DNA from: Phycisphaerales bacterium
Lineage (GTDB): Bacteria; Planctomycetota; Phycisphaerae; Phycisphaerales; UBA1924
Assembly: GCA_029212425.1 (NCBI GenBank)
Contig: JARGNC010000045.1
Location: forward strand, 1 to 15,533
Length of the DNA: 15,533 nucleotides
Reading direction: 5' to 3'
The notes under the pieces are model-generated. The model was not told the origin of the DNA. It did not search any database and saw only the letters and a list, made by a program, of their open reading frames with translations. The first letter of the stretch is position 1. Each line of letters opens with the position of its first letter. A program made the position numbers and the translations under genes. Of the stretch, positions 6,464-13,201 are shown in pieces.

Positions 6464-7300
6464 ATGTCGAATCTGATGTTGATATTGGTGGGGTGTGTGA
6501 TCGGCGCGTTGCTTTCCGCAATCGTTGCGAGGGTTGCTGTACGCCGCGCAGGGGCGCGTGCAAAGGTGTTCTCCAAGCGTGCCCAGTCTGCAGAGCGACT
6601 CGCTGAGATCGGGTCCATGACCTCTGGATTGGCTCACGAGATCAAAAACCCGCTCTCGACCATCGGCCTCAACGCACAACTGCTCGGCGAGGCAATCGAA
6701 GACCTCCAGATCGATGAGCAAGAGAAGGGCAGGATGGGACGGCGCGTCGGCGCTTTACGAGGTGAGACTGACCGATTGCGAGGAATCCTCGAGGATTTTC
6801 TTGAATACGCAGGTGAACTCAGACTCGATCTCCGTCCGACTGAGCTCAACGATCTCATCGAGCAGCTCGGGGATTTCTTTCATGTCCAGGCGCAGTCGAG
6901 CGGGGTGCAGATCCGACTAGATCCGTCTCCATCGCCGGTGACCATCGAGATTGACTCCAACCACATCAAACAAGCCGTCTTGAACCTGATGATCAACGCG
7001 GTCAATGCGATGAAAGATTCCAGCGAATCCGGGAAGGAACTTATCCTGAGGGTTTCATCGCATCCAAGCGGGGATGCATCGATCCATGTCATCGACACTG
7101 GACCAGGGATCTCGAAAGAAGACCAGGACCGGATCTTTCACCCGTATTTTACGACCCGAGCGTCTGGGACAGGTCTGGGACTCCCGACCGCTCGCAGAAT
7201 CGCAGAAGCCCACGGCGGATCGCTCGAACTCCACTCTGAACAGGGCAAAGGTTCGGACTTCTCGATCGTCTTCCATCCCCCTCACACCCACGAGAACTAG
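6464..7300 (+). CDS. Orphan membrane-bound sensor histidine kinase
   Basis: A 278-residue kinase with one N-terminal membrane helix (about 4-24), a short linker, a HisKA dimerisation domain with H-box GLAHEIKNPLSTI (phosphorylatable His58), and a HATPase_c domain with N-box NLMINAVNAM (Asn178), G1 box DTGPGI (Asp211), F-box FHPYFTT and G2 box GTGLGL (235-240). The H-box and F-box resemble NtrB/ZraS-type kinases. No periplasmic, PAS, GAF or HAMP sensor domain is visible, so the signal may arrive through the membrane helix or a partner protein. No response regulator gene lies beside it. Spacing to the next gene is 96 bp. The ATG at 6464 has no strong ribosome binding site. Family certain, pathway unknown. 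Confidence 0.93.
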   Translation: MSNLMLILVGCVIGALLSAIVARVAVRRAGARAKVFSKRAQSAERLAEIGSMTSGLAHEIKNPLSTIGLNAQLLGEAIEDLQIDEQEKGRMGRRVGALRGETDRLRGILEDFLEYAGELRLDLRPTELNDLIEQLGDFFHVQAQSSGVQIRLDPSPSPVTIEIDSNHIKQAVLNLMINAVNAMKDSSESGKELILRVSSHPSGDASIHVIDTGPGISKEDQDRIFHPYFTTRASGTGLGLPTARRIAEAHGGSLELHSEQGKGSDFSIVFHPPHTHEN

Positions 7301-7384
7301 CTGATCTTGGAGCTTGTGTGGTCGCTCCGGCGCGGGATCGACGATACACTCTTGGAACGGATTTGCACCCGAGCTGTGCCTCAT

Positions 7385-7390
7385 GAGGAA
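7385..7390 (+). promoter_or_regulatory. Ribosome binding site of the isomerase-like gene
   Basis: GAGGAA, 6 nt before the ATG at 7397. It decides the start against a longer frame from 7307. Confidence 0.75.
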
Positions 7391-7396
7391 CTTGAT

Positions 7397-8278
7397 ATGA
7401 AGATCGCATTTTCAACAACCGTATGCCCCGGATGGACCTTGGATCAGGCGATCAACACCGCTTCTGAGCTGGGCTTCCTGGGTCTTGAGATGCGTTCGTT
7501 TCTCACTCCAGATCATGCGATGATGTGCGATCCGATGCGATCAGATTCTCGCGAAGTGCGAGCAATGTTCGATCGAGCAGGTGTCACGCCGCTGTCTCTT
7601 GCGACGGGTGTGCGATTCGATAAACCAATCTTTCCTCCTGTGATCGGTCATGTCTTCGTCAACGAAGAAGAAGGTGTTGCTGAAGTCAAAGCATTCGTGA
7701 ACTTTGCTGATCACGCTGGAGCAAAGTTTGTACGCGTGTTTGGGTACCACCTCCCGGCATCCGAACCTCGTGCGTGGGGCATCCGCAGGGTTGGTGATCG
7801 TCTGCAACTCGCGTCCCAGACAGCACGCAACACCGACACGCGAATCGTTATTGAGAACGGCGGATCGTTTGCTCGCGCCACCGACCTTCTTGAACTCATT
7901 GAGACCTGCCCGAACCAATGGCTCGGAGTTTGCTACAACATCAACGCTGCAAGACTCGCAGGGGAATGCCCTGTTGAAGGGATCCGTTTGCTCAAGAAAT
8001 ACCTTGATTGTGTCAAACTCTCGGATGTCGATGAGGAGCACAACCCCGTCCTGCTTGGTGAAGGCGTGGTGCCGAATCGCAAGGTCGTCGCGGAACTCGA
8101 CGACATGGGATTCGGCGGCTGGATCGTCTACGACTACCCCAAGCTCTGGGTCGTCGAAGACGGACGCGACCCAAGAGCGGTTCTTCAGCACGCGAGTGAT
8201 ACCCTCTATGCGTGGATGCAAGCGGATGAAGAAGTGTGTGAATCCGACGCTGCACACTGCAGCTGCGCAACCGCGTAA
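7397..8278 (+). CDS. Xylose-isomerase-like TIM-barrel protein (sugar phosphate isomerase/epimerase family)
   Basis: A 293-residue protein of the AP-endonuclease-2/xylose-isomerase-like TIM-barrel superfamily. It begins MKIAFSTTVCPGWTLDQAI, a typical first strand and helix, continues with LGFLGLEMR and KFVRVFGYHLP, and has the conserved glutamate in RIVIENGG (Glu153). Many relatives are metal-dependent sugar or inositol isomerases or epimerases. Here several usual metal ligands look changed: the common D-x-G-H after strand 6 reads YNINAARLAGE (Asn181, Ala184), HxKD reads VKLSD, and the final glutamate is replaced in VYDYP. The tail ends with three cysteines (CESDAAHCSCATA). It precedes queG by 8 bp. 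Fold likely; activity unknown and possibly atypical or lost. Confidence 0.82.
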   Translation: MKIAFSTTVCPGWTLDQAINTASELGFLGLEMRSFLTPDHAMMCDPMRSDSREVRAMFDRAGVTPLSLATGVRFDKPIFPPVIGHVFVNEEEGVAEVKAFVNFADHAGAKFVRVFGYHLPASEPRAWGIRRVGDRLQLASQTARNTDTRIVIENGGSFARATDLLELIETCPNQWLGVCYNINAARLAGECPVEGIRLLKKYLDCVKLSDVDEEHNPVLLGEGVVPNRKVVAELDDMGFGGWIVYDYPKLWVVEDGRDPRAVLQHASDTLYAWMQADEEVCESDAAHCSCATA

Positions 8279-8286
8279 CATCCCTC

Positions 8287-9243
8287 GTGGATGAATCCCG
8301 ATCAACACAACTGATCCAGCGTGCACTCGACTCGGGGTTCGCGCTCGCTGGGATTGCAGGAGTTGAACCCTCCGCATGGAGCGACGAACTCACAGATTGG
8401 CTCGCGCAGCACAAGCACGGCGAGATGGCGTGGCTTGACCGGAACACAGATCTGCGGAAGAACCCGCAGCAACTGATCGACGATGCACGATCGGTACTCA
8501 TGGTCGCGGATCTCTACGCGAGTCGTTGCGACAATGTTGATGAGCCGCTCCAGATCGGTCAGGGACGCATCGCTCGCTACGCGCGCGGGAAGGACTACCA
8601 CAAGACGATGAAGAAGCGGCTGATGAACCTTGCCGATCAACTGCGGCTTGATCATCCTGACGCGGGGTTCAAGGTGTTCGTCGACACAGCACCGGTGCTT
8701 GAACGCGAGCTGGCGCATCGTGCCGGGCTCGGATGGACAGGGAAGCACACGCTCTTGATCCATCCGCAAGCGGGGTCGTATATGCTGCTGGGTGGGATCG
8801 TGACGACGCTCAAACTCGCTAAACCTGCATCCCAGCATGTCGAGGCGGATCACTGCGGGACCTGCACCCGCTGCATTGATGCGTGTCCGACGGATGCGAT
8901 CACGCCGTATTCGGTGGATGCTCGTCGGTGCATTTCGTACTTGACGATCGAGCATCGGACCCCGATTGATCCGGAGCTTGAAGAGAAGATCGGCGATTGG
9001 ATCTATGGCTGCGACATCTGCCAAGAAGTCTGTCCGCACAACTCACCTCGGGATGACGCGGCGAAAGCCAATCCGGTCTATGACTCGCAACGAGACCGCT
9101 TTGATCTGCTGGAAGTGATCGGATGGAACGAAGAAGATCGGCGCGAAGCGTTTGTTGGTTCTGCAATGAAACGTGCCAAGCTCGACATGATGCATCGCAA
9201 CGCGCGGATCGTCGCGAGGAACCAGGGGATCACACCTGAATAG
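8287..9243 (+). CDS. queG: Epoxyqueuosine reductase
   Basis: A 318-residue cobalamin- and iron-sulfur-dependent enzyme that reduces epoxyqueuosine to queuosine in the anticodon of GUN tRNAs, the last step of queuosine synthesis. It has the N-terminal QueG domain with HGEMAWLDRNTDLRKNP and RYARGKDYHK, VFVDTAPVLER with the conserved acid Asp133, and GLGWTGKHTLLI. Two 4Fe-4S sites follow: CGTCTRCIDACP (C190, C193, C196, C200) and C215 with GCDICQEVCPHN (C242, C245, C249). Shorter than E. coli QueG (379) but normal for the short group without HEAT repeats. The start is GTG, 8 bp after the upstream stop and without a visible ribosome binding site, so translation may be coupled. The 3' end overlaps the convergent membrane protein gene by 14 bp. 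No other queuosine genes in the window. Confidence 0.96.
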   Translation: MDESRSTQLIQRALDSGFALAGIAGVEPSAWSDELTDWLAQHKHGEMAWLDRNTDLRKNPQQLIDDARSVLMVADLYASRCDNVDEPLQIGQGRIARYARGKDYHKTMKKRLMNLADQLRLDHPDAGFKVFVDTAPVLERELAHRAGLGWTGKHTLLIHPQAGSYMLLGGIVTTLKLAKPASQHVEADHCGTCTRCIDACPTDAITPYSVDARRCISYLTIEHRTPIDPELEEKIGDWIYGCDICQEVCPHNSPRDDAAKANPVYDSQRDRFDLLEVIGWNEEDRREAFVGSAMKRAKLDMMHRNARIVARNQGITPE

Positions 9244-10459
9244 CAGCGTCGTGCTTGCCTTTGAGTACAAACGCGCCGCAGAATACGACGAGGAATCCCG
9301 GCGCGAGCCAGATGGATTGCCGTTCGATGAATCCCATCCAGAACATTGGGGCGGCGACACCGATCGCGAGCCACATCATCCAGCGTTGGAGGGGGATTTG
9401 CGTTGAGTGGGCACGGATGACGCGGTTGAGCATGTAGCTCGGGAAGACCAAGCCGTAGAAGGTGAGGAAGCAGCGGTAGACCAGTTCTCCTGCGGTCATT
9501 CCCGCGTGGTCGGACATGCCGGGGACTGCGAATCCCGCGAGTGCTGAGATCATCGCGATGATGAACATCGCGCGGTGTCCCAACAAGCGGTGGGGGGCAA
9601 GGGAAGTCATGCGATCGAGGTGGACACGGACGGTGAAGATCCATTGGCAGAAGATATGAACGAGGACTCCCGCCGCGAGCCAGGGGGTGGTGATCGCGAG
9701 GAGGTGTCCATCGCCTCGCATCCCGCTTGCGATGACCCCAGCGTACTGGGTGGTGAGGATGATCATGAGTGCGAAGAACACGCAGAATCCGATGGTGAAT
9801 CCCAATCGTCCAGCGGTTTGCGATGTGAGGTTTTGTCGAGCGTGGTGGAAGGTGATATCAAGGTATGGGCACAGCAAGAATCCGAAGATCGAAATCGGCA
9901 CAAACCACTCGACGCCGCTCGCGGTTCGTGGCGATTCGATCAAGACATCAACCGCGGGTTTGGCATCAGGCATGACGACCAACGCGACAAGCACCGCTGC
10001 ACTCAGAATCCACAACAGCATTGCGAGCTGCGGCGCTTTGCCAAACTTAACCAGTCGTCCGGAAGAGATCGCAAACGCAACGGCGATCGCTCCAGCGCCA
10101 AACAAATATTCCTCGGGCATCGGGAACGCATCTCGGAGGAACGAGGTAAGCCAGATGATCCAGAAGATATGGAATCCAACAGTAATCGCAGAGAACCACC
10201 ACACCGCTGTGGGGTGACGATCAACGAAAGTGATCGAGGATTCGCGGGATTTGAGGACCCATCCCATCGCCGCGGCGCCGAGCACATTGGGGATCGCGAA
10301 CGCCGCGAACCCGGTCCATCCGAAGTCACGGAGGAGCAGTACTGGGAAGAACATCCCGATGCACCAAGTCCATGAGCATCCGAGATACGCGCCCCAGAGG
10401 ATGGGGTTGGTGGTCAGTTGTCCGGACGGGGCATGCGATTGCTCGCTTGAACTGCTCAT
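9230..10459 (-). CDS. Polytopic (about 12-helix) membrane protein, possible transporter
   Basis: A 409-residue integral membrane protein with about 12 hydrophobic segments (near 24-42, 48-68, 88-107, 117-133, 145-162, 186-200, 218-238, 256-276, 296-315, 328-348, 360-378 and 381-399). The first pair contains WGAYLGCSWTWCIGMFFPVL and AIPNVLGAAAMGWVL; a proline-broken helix follows at GFLLCPYLDITFHHARQ. Size and helix count suggest a secondary transporter, and the first helices faintly recall sodium/solute symporters, but I do not recognise the family. The ATG overlaps the stop of the hotdog gene as ATGA, so the two are probably translated together. The 3' end overlaps queG by 14 bp. Substrate unknown. 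Confidence 0.85.
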   Translation of the reverse strand: MSSSSEQSHAPSGQLTTNPILWGAYLGCSWTWCIGMFFPVLLLRDFGWTGFAAFAIPNVLGAAAMGWVLKSRESSITFVDRHPTAVWWFSAITVGFHIFWIIWLTSFLRDAFPMPEEYLFGAGAIAVAFAISSGRLVKFGKAPQLAMLLWILSAAVLVALVVMPDAKPAVDVLIESPRTASGVEWFVPISIFGFLLCPYLDITFHHARQNLTSQTAGRLGFTIGFCVFFALMIILTTQYAGVIASGMRGDGHLLAITTPWLAAGVLVHIFCQWIFTVRVHLDRMTSLAPHRLLGHRAMFIIAMISALAGFAVPGMSDHAGMTAGELVYRCFLTFYGLVFPSYMLNRVIRAHSTQIPLQRWMMWLAIGVAAPMFWMGFIERQSIWLAPGFLVVFCGAFVLKGKHDAAIQV

Positions 10460-11184
10460 GCGTTCTTGGTTCCGCGGAGTTTCTTCGCTTTGTGGTGTGC
10501 CTTGGGGGTCACATGGAAGGTCGCGGTACAGCGACCGACCCGCTTGGGTTTGGCGGGCTTGGCGTTCGGATCATCAACCTCGTCCGCGAGTCGTTTTTCG
10601 CTCATCGGGACCAGCACCTGGACAATATCCATGCGGATCGTGATGTTGAACTCTTCACCTGTCGCGACGAGTGCGTGGATGTCCTCGAGCGGGGTCATGC
10701 GATATTCCGCAGGTCCATGGCACGGACGCAGGAACTTGTATTCGAGTTGCTTGCAGACGACGGTGTAGTCCCCGCCACAGACGGAGAACACATAGTTCCC
10801 GCCCGCGATTTCGGAGTTTCCCAAAAGTGCCGCACCTGCCATTGCGCTGTACCAGTTTTTGTTGAACCGGCGGAACGGGAGGGTTGCTCTGTAGGTGTTC
10901 TCGTCGAGCGACATTTTGATGCCGGAGCGGAACGCGTAGGGGAGCCAGATCATTGAGCAGACACGGTTCCAAAAGTTGTTTCGGCTCGAAAGCTTCGAAA
11001 TCCACGCTTCGGCGCGCTCAAAGAGCGTCCGCTTGACCTCTTTGGGCTTCGATGGTTGCGTTTGGGGATCGGATGCTGTTGATTGATTAGTGGAAGATTC
11101 CGGAGTCTGCTCCGCACCCTCCGCGCTTGGCTCGATTGTGTCCTTTGAAGGTTCCGAGATGGGCTGTGTGGTGTCTGTAGTCAT
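10456..11184 (-). CDS. DUF4442-like hotdog-fold protein with a disordered N-terminus
   Basis: A 242-residue protein. Residues 1-50 are rich in S, T, P, E and Q and look disordered. From about 68 it resembles DUF4442-type hotdog proteins: NNFWNRVCSMIWLPYAFRSGI, then SLDENTYRATLPFRRFNKNWYSAMAGAALLGNSEIAG, with the RRxNKNxxSxMAG stretch at the usual position of the central hotdog helix. Hotdog proteins often bind or hydrolyse acyl-CoA or acyl-ACP thioesters; no activity can be assigned here. The C-terminus is lysine-rich (KAHHKAKKLRGTKNA). The membrane protein gene overlaps its stop by 4 bp, and the hydrolase gene ends 24 bp upstream. No Shine-Dalgarno precedes the ATG, while TATAAT lies only 12 nt before it. 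Fold fairly likely; function open. Confidence 0.78.
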   Translation of the reverse strand: MTTDTTQPISEPSKDTIEPSAEGAEQTPESSTNQSTASDPQTQPSKPKEVKRTLFERAEAWISKLSSRNNFWNRVCSMIWLPYAFRSGIKMSLDENTYRATLPFRRFNKNWYSAMAGAALLGNSEIAGGNYVFSVCGGDYTVVCKQLEYKFLRPCHGPAEYRMTPLEDIHALVATGEEFNITIRMDIVQVLVPMSEKRLADEVDDPNAKPAKPKRVGRCTATFHVTPKAHHKAKKLRGTKNA

Positions 11185-11196
11185 ACGGCTTGAGGG

Positions 11197-11218
11197 ATTA
11201 TAGATCGATCAATCGATC
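11197..11218 (-). promoter_or_regulatory. Perfect TATAAT -10 box beside a 16-bp palindrome, upstream of the hotdog gene
   Basis: Minus-strand TATAAT (11202-11197) is 12 nt from the ATG at 11184, so a transcript from it would be nearly leaderless. Just upstream is the near-perfect palindrome GATCGATCAATCGATC (11203-11218, 7-2-7), which overlaps the hydrolase stop codon. No good -35 box is visible, so an activator may be needed. Confidence 0.35.
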
Positions 11219-12234
11219 CCAGCGGGGCTCATCACAGGTTCCTCGACCAGTTCGTACCAATCCGATTCCGTCTTCTTGACTTTAAACAGCGGATTCCCCG
11301 GCTCGTGATCCAGCAAAAGTGTCCAGTCGAGATCCGCAGCATCCGCGAGGAACCAGTTTTTGGTGATCATCGAGGTGTATGGCTCAACATCGTACGAAAG
11401 CGAATACGCCTGTCCGAGATGGTATCGTGTCGGGAGGACATCTGGGGTGAACACAATGATCCGCCCATCGGTGTCCTCAAACTGGATCGCTTGCTGTCCC
11501 CATGTGTGTCCGGGTACAAGAAAAGTGCGGATCCCAGGCAGAACCTCCGTCATCCGCTCTTGGATGGGGAGTTTGGGGAGATCTCCTCTAGATGGTTTCC
11601 GATTCAGAGGAAACGCACGAGGCGAATCAATCAATCGGAGTCGAGGGCGACCATCGCTCAATGGTTTTTTGTCGTCCTCGAACGGCAAGATGTGATCGCG
11701 GTAGTAAGTCTTGGTCATGACCGCGTCGTTGTTGCGAGCATCGACCCATTCGCGGCGTTGGACAATCAACTCCGCGTTTGGGAAGGTGAACTTCACATCG
11801 TTGCAATCACCCGACGCAGCGCCGGGCTTAATCGCGGTCCAGTCCGGTTCTTCGCCTTCTCGGCATCGCCGAGTCAGTCCGCCGGCGTGGTCGAAGTGGA
11901 GGTGAGAGACAATGGTCGCTTCGATCTCCGCAGGGTCAACACCAGCCGCGATGACCTCGGATTCGATGGTGCGTCCATCGAGTCCGAAGATGGACGCCAT
12001 TTTTTCGTCGAGTTTGTCGCCAGTTCCCGCTTCGATCAGGTAGCGGTGGGGCTTTCCGGTGCTCGGATCTGGTTCTTCGGATTCGAGCAGGACGCAGTTG
12101 TGCGAGAGTTCGATACGGTTCTTGTCATCCGGCTCGATCGTTCGGGTCCAGACAACGCGTGGGATAACCCCGAACATGCCGCCGCCGTCGAGTAGGAATC
12201 GTGAAGCCCTGAGGATGGTCCATTTGTATCGCAT
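11209..12234 (-). CDS. Metallo-beta-lactamase-fold hydrolase
   Basis: A 341-residue MBL-fold enzyme with a full dinuclear metal site: SHLHFDHAGG (His111, His113, Asp115, His116), His243 in PGHTWGQQ, Asp265 in FTPDVLP and His310 in LLDHEPGNP. The N-terminus, FLLDGGGMFGVIPRVVW followed by NRIELSHNCVLLE, is typical of the lactonase-like/quinoprotein-relay branch that also includes AHL lactonases; substrate not predictable. The ATG at 12234 starts right at the family N-terminus (MRYKWTIL). An ATG at 12312 or a TTG at 12351 would extend it into AT-richer DNA needed for the divergent lipoprotein promoter, so I prefer 12234. No signal peptide: cytoplasmic. First gene of a three-gene block. Fold and metal site are certain; the start is moderately sure. 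Confidence 0.9.
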   Translation of the reverse strand: MRYKWTILRASRFLLDGGGMFGVIPRVVWTRTIEPDDKNRIELSHNCVLLESEEPDPSTGKPHRYLIEAGTGDKLDEKMASIFGLDGRTIESEVIAAGVDPAEIEATIVSHLHFDHAGGLTRRCREGEEPDWTAIKPGAASGDCNDVKFTFPNAELIVQRREWVDARNNDAVMTKTYYRDHILPFEDDKKPLSDGRPRLRLIDSPRAFPLNRKPSRGDLPKLPIQERMTEVLPGIRTFLVPGHTWGQQAIQFEDTDGRIIVFTPDVLPTRYHLGQAYSLSYDVEPYTSMITKNWFLADAADLDWTLLLDHEPGNPLFKVKKTESDWYELVEEPVMSPAGID

Positions 12235-12327
12235 GTTGTAAGGGTACGCTCGATAGTGATTCAAGCTATCATTCTGGAGTAATTCACGGGCCGAATCTTC
12301 GGGTCTTTGCATGAAAACAGTCTCTAC

Positions 12328-12333
12328 GAGGAA
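12328..12333 (+). promoter_or_regulatory. Ribosome binding site of the lipoprotein gene
   Basis: GAGGAA, 5 nt before the ATG at 12339. Confidence 0.75.
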
Positions 12334-12338
12334 CCGAG

Positions 12339-13085
12339 ATGAATCCGTCAATAATCTGTATGTCCCTGCTCGCCCTCATCGTGTTTGTTGGGGGGTGTGA
12401 TTCCAGATCCGATCAGCATTCCCAAGCGGACCAAGCTGCGGCAGAGAATTTTTCGGAGTTCGGGGAGAAGAGCACCGAAAGAATTGCAGAGCAAATCGAA
12501 TCTGAGGGAGCTTACTTTCCTGACTCGACCGACGATATTGATGAGTATGTCGAGATGGTTGAGGACGCATCCAAGAATGTCTCTCAAGAGCTCGCGGCAC
12601 AGCTCAAATCCCAAGCGTCGATCATGAAAGAACTCCAAGTTTTGATGAATCCGTACTTGGAGATGAACAACACTTTCTACGATCTTGGTGGGGTCGATGC
12701 TGCGACCCTCAGCACGCCGGAGGACATTGAGAATCGTGTTGGGATGATCAAGCGGCTCATCGAGATCAATGATCAAATAGATGTCCGGTTTCCTATTCTC
12801 TTCAACCAGATCGCAGGATCTGATACTCCCGAGGGCAAGCAGCAGTTGGCGGTCGCGAAACAGATGCGTGCGCTTGATCGTGAAGCGTATCCCCACATGA
12901 TCGAGAGCTTGCTCATCGTCAAGGAGTACTGGGCAACCTCAGGCAACGCGAATGATGGCAAGTTCTACTTTGGTGATGATGTCCCAGCGGATGCGATCGA
13001 AGCGTACAACAACCATCTCGCAGCGATCGAAGCGGTTGGCTTGAAGCAGATGGAGATTCAGCGTCAGCATTACAATGTTCCCTGA
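12339..13085 (+). CDS. Predicted lipoprotein of unknown function
   Basis: A 248-residue protein with a lipoprotein signal peptide: MNPSIICMSLLALIVFVGGC, lipobox VGGC with Cys20 as the lipidated residue and Asp21 after it (in E. coli, Asp at +2 favours inner-membrane retention; whether this holds here is unknown). The mature part is acidic and almost entirely predicted helical, with segments such as SKNVSQELAAQLKSQASIMKELQVLM and NRVGMIKRLIEINDQIDVRF that could form a helical bundle. I recognise no domain. The gene stands alone on its strand between leftward genes, with its own ribosome binding site and about 100 bp of shared intergenic space with the hydrolase gene. Its stop codon lies in the first unit of a short tandem repeat. 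Real gene likely; function not predictable. Confidence 0.85.
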   Translation: MNPSIICMSLLALIVFVGGCDSRSDQHSQADQAAAENFSEFGEKSTERIAEQIESEGAYFPDSTDDIDEYVEMVEDASKNVSQELAAQLKSQASIMKELQVLMNPYLEMNNTFYDLGGVDAATLSTPEDIENRVGMIKRLIEINDQIDVRFPILFNQIAGSDTPEGKQQLAVAKQMRALDREAYPHMIESLLIVKEYWATSGNANDGKFYFGDDVPADAIEAYNNHLAAIEAVGLKQMEIQRQHYNVP

Positions 13086-13134
13086 CCATCAATCCCTGAC
13101 CATCAATCTCTGGCCATCGACCCTGCTCATCACA
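13082..13134. repeat. Imperfect 14-bp tandem repeat, about 3.5 copies
   Basis: Units CTGACCATCAATCC, CTGACCATCAATCT and CTGGCCATCGACC, then a degenerate CTGCTCATCACAG. The first two differ at one base. The first unit contains the lipoprotein stop codon (TGA, 13083-13085). Confidence 0.75.
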
Positions 13135-13148
13135 GAAGATCAATCAAT

Positions 13149-13173
13149 AAAAAAGCCCTGTCGTACAGGGCTT
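13149..13173 (-). terminator. Rho-independent terminator of gapA
   Basis: On the minus strand, AAGCCCTGT pairs with ACAGGGCTT (13173-13165 and 13161-13153; nine pairs, 3-nt loop), followed by six T (13154-13149). It lies 28 bp past the gapA stop. On the plus strand the same hairpin has no T run, so it would terminate the lipoprotein transcript poorly. Confidence 0.88.
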
Positions 13174-13201
13174 GAGTGAACAGTATTGTTGACTTGGTGA
13201 T

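Noticed and set aside
7541..8377. 278-codon open frame antisense to the isomerase-like gene
   Set aside because: Spans the isomerase/queG boundary on the wrong strand; the sense genes have ribosome binding site and family motifs.
9575..10375. 266-codon open frame antisense to the membrane protein
   Set aside because: Very hydrophilic, repeat-like composition expected from the complement of hydrophobic codons.
11305..12195. 296-codon open frame antisense to the MBL hydrolase
   Set aside because: The hydrolase has all metal ligands on the opposite strand; this frame has no domain.
12235..12351. Extension of the hydrolase to ATG 12312 or TTG 12351
   Set aside because: The family N-terminus fits ATG 12234, and the extension would use up the divergent intergenic region and, for TTG 12351, overlap the lipoprotein start.
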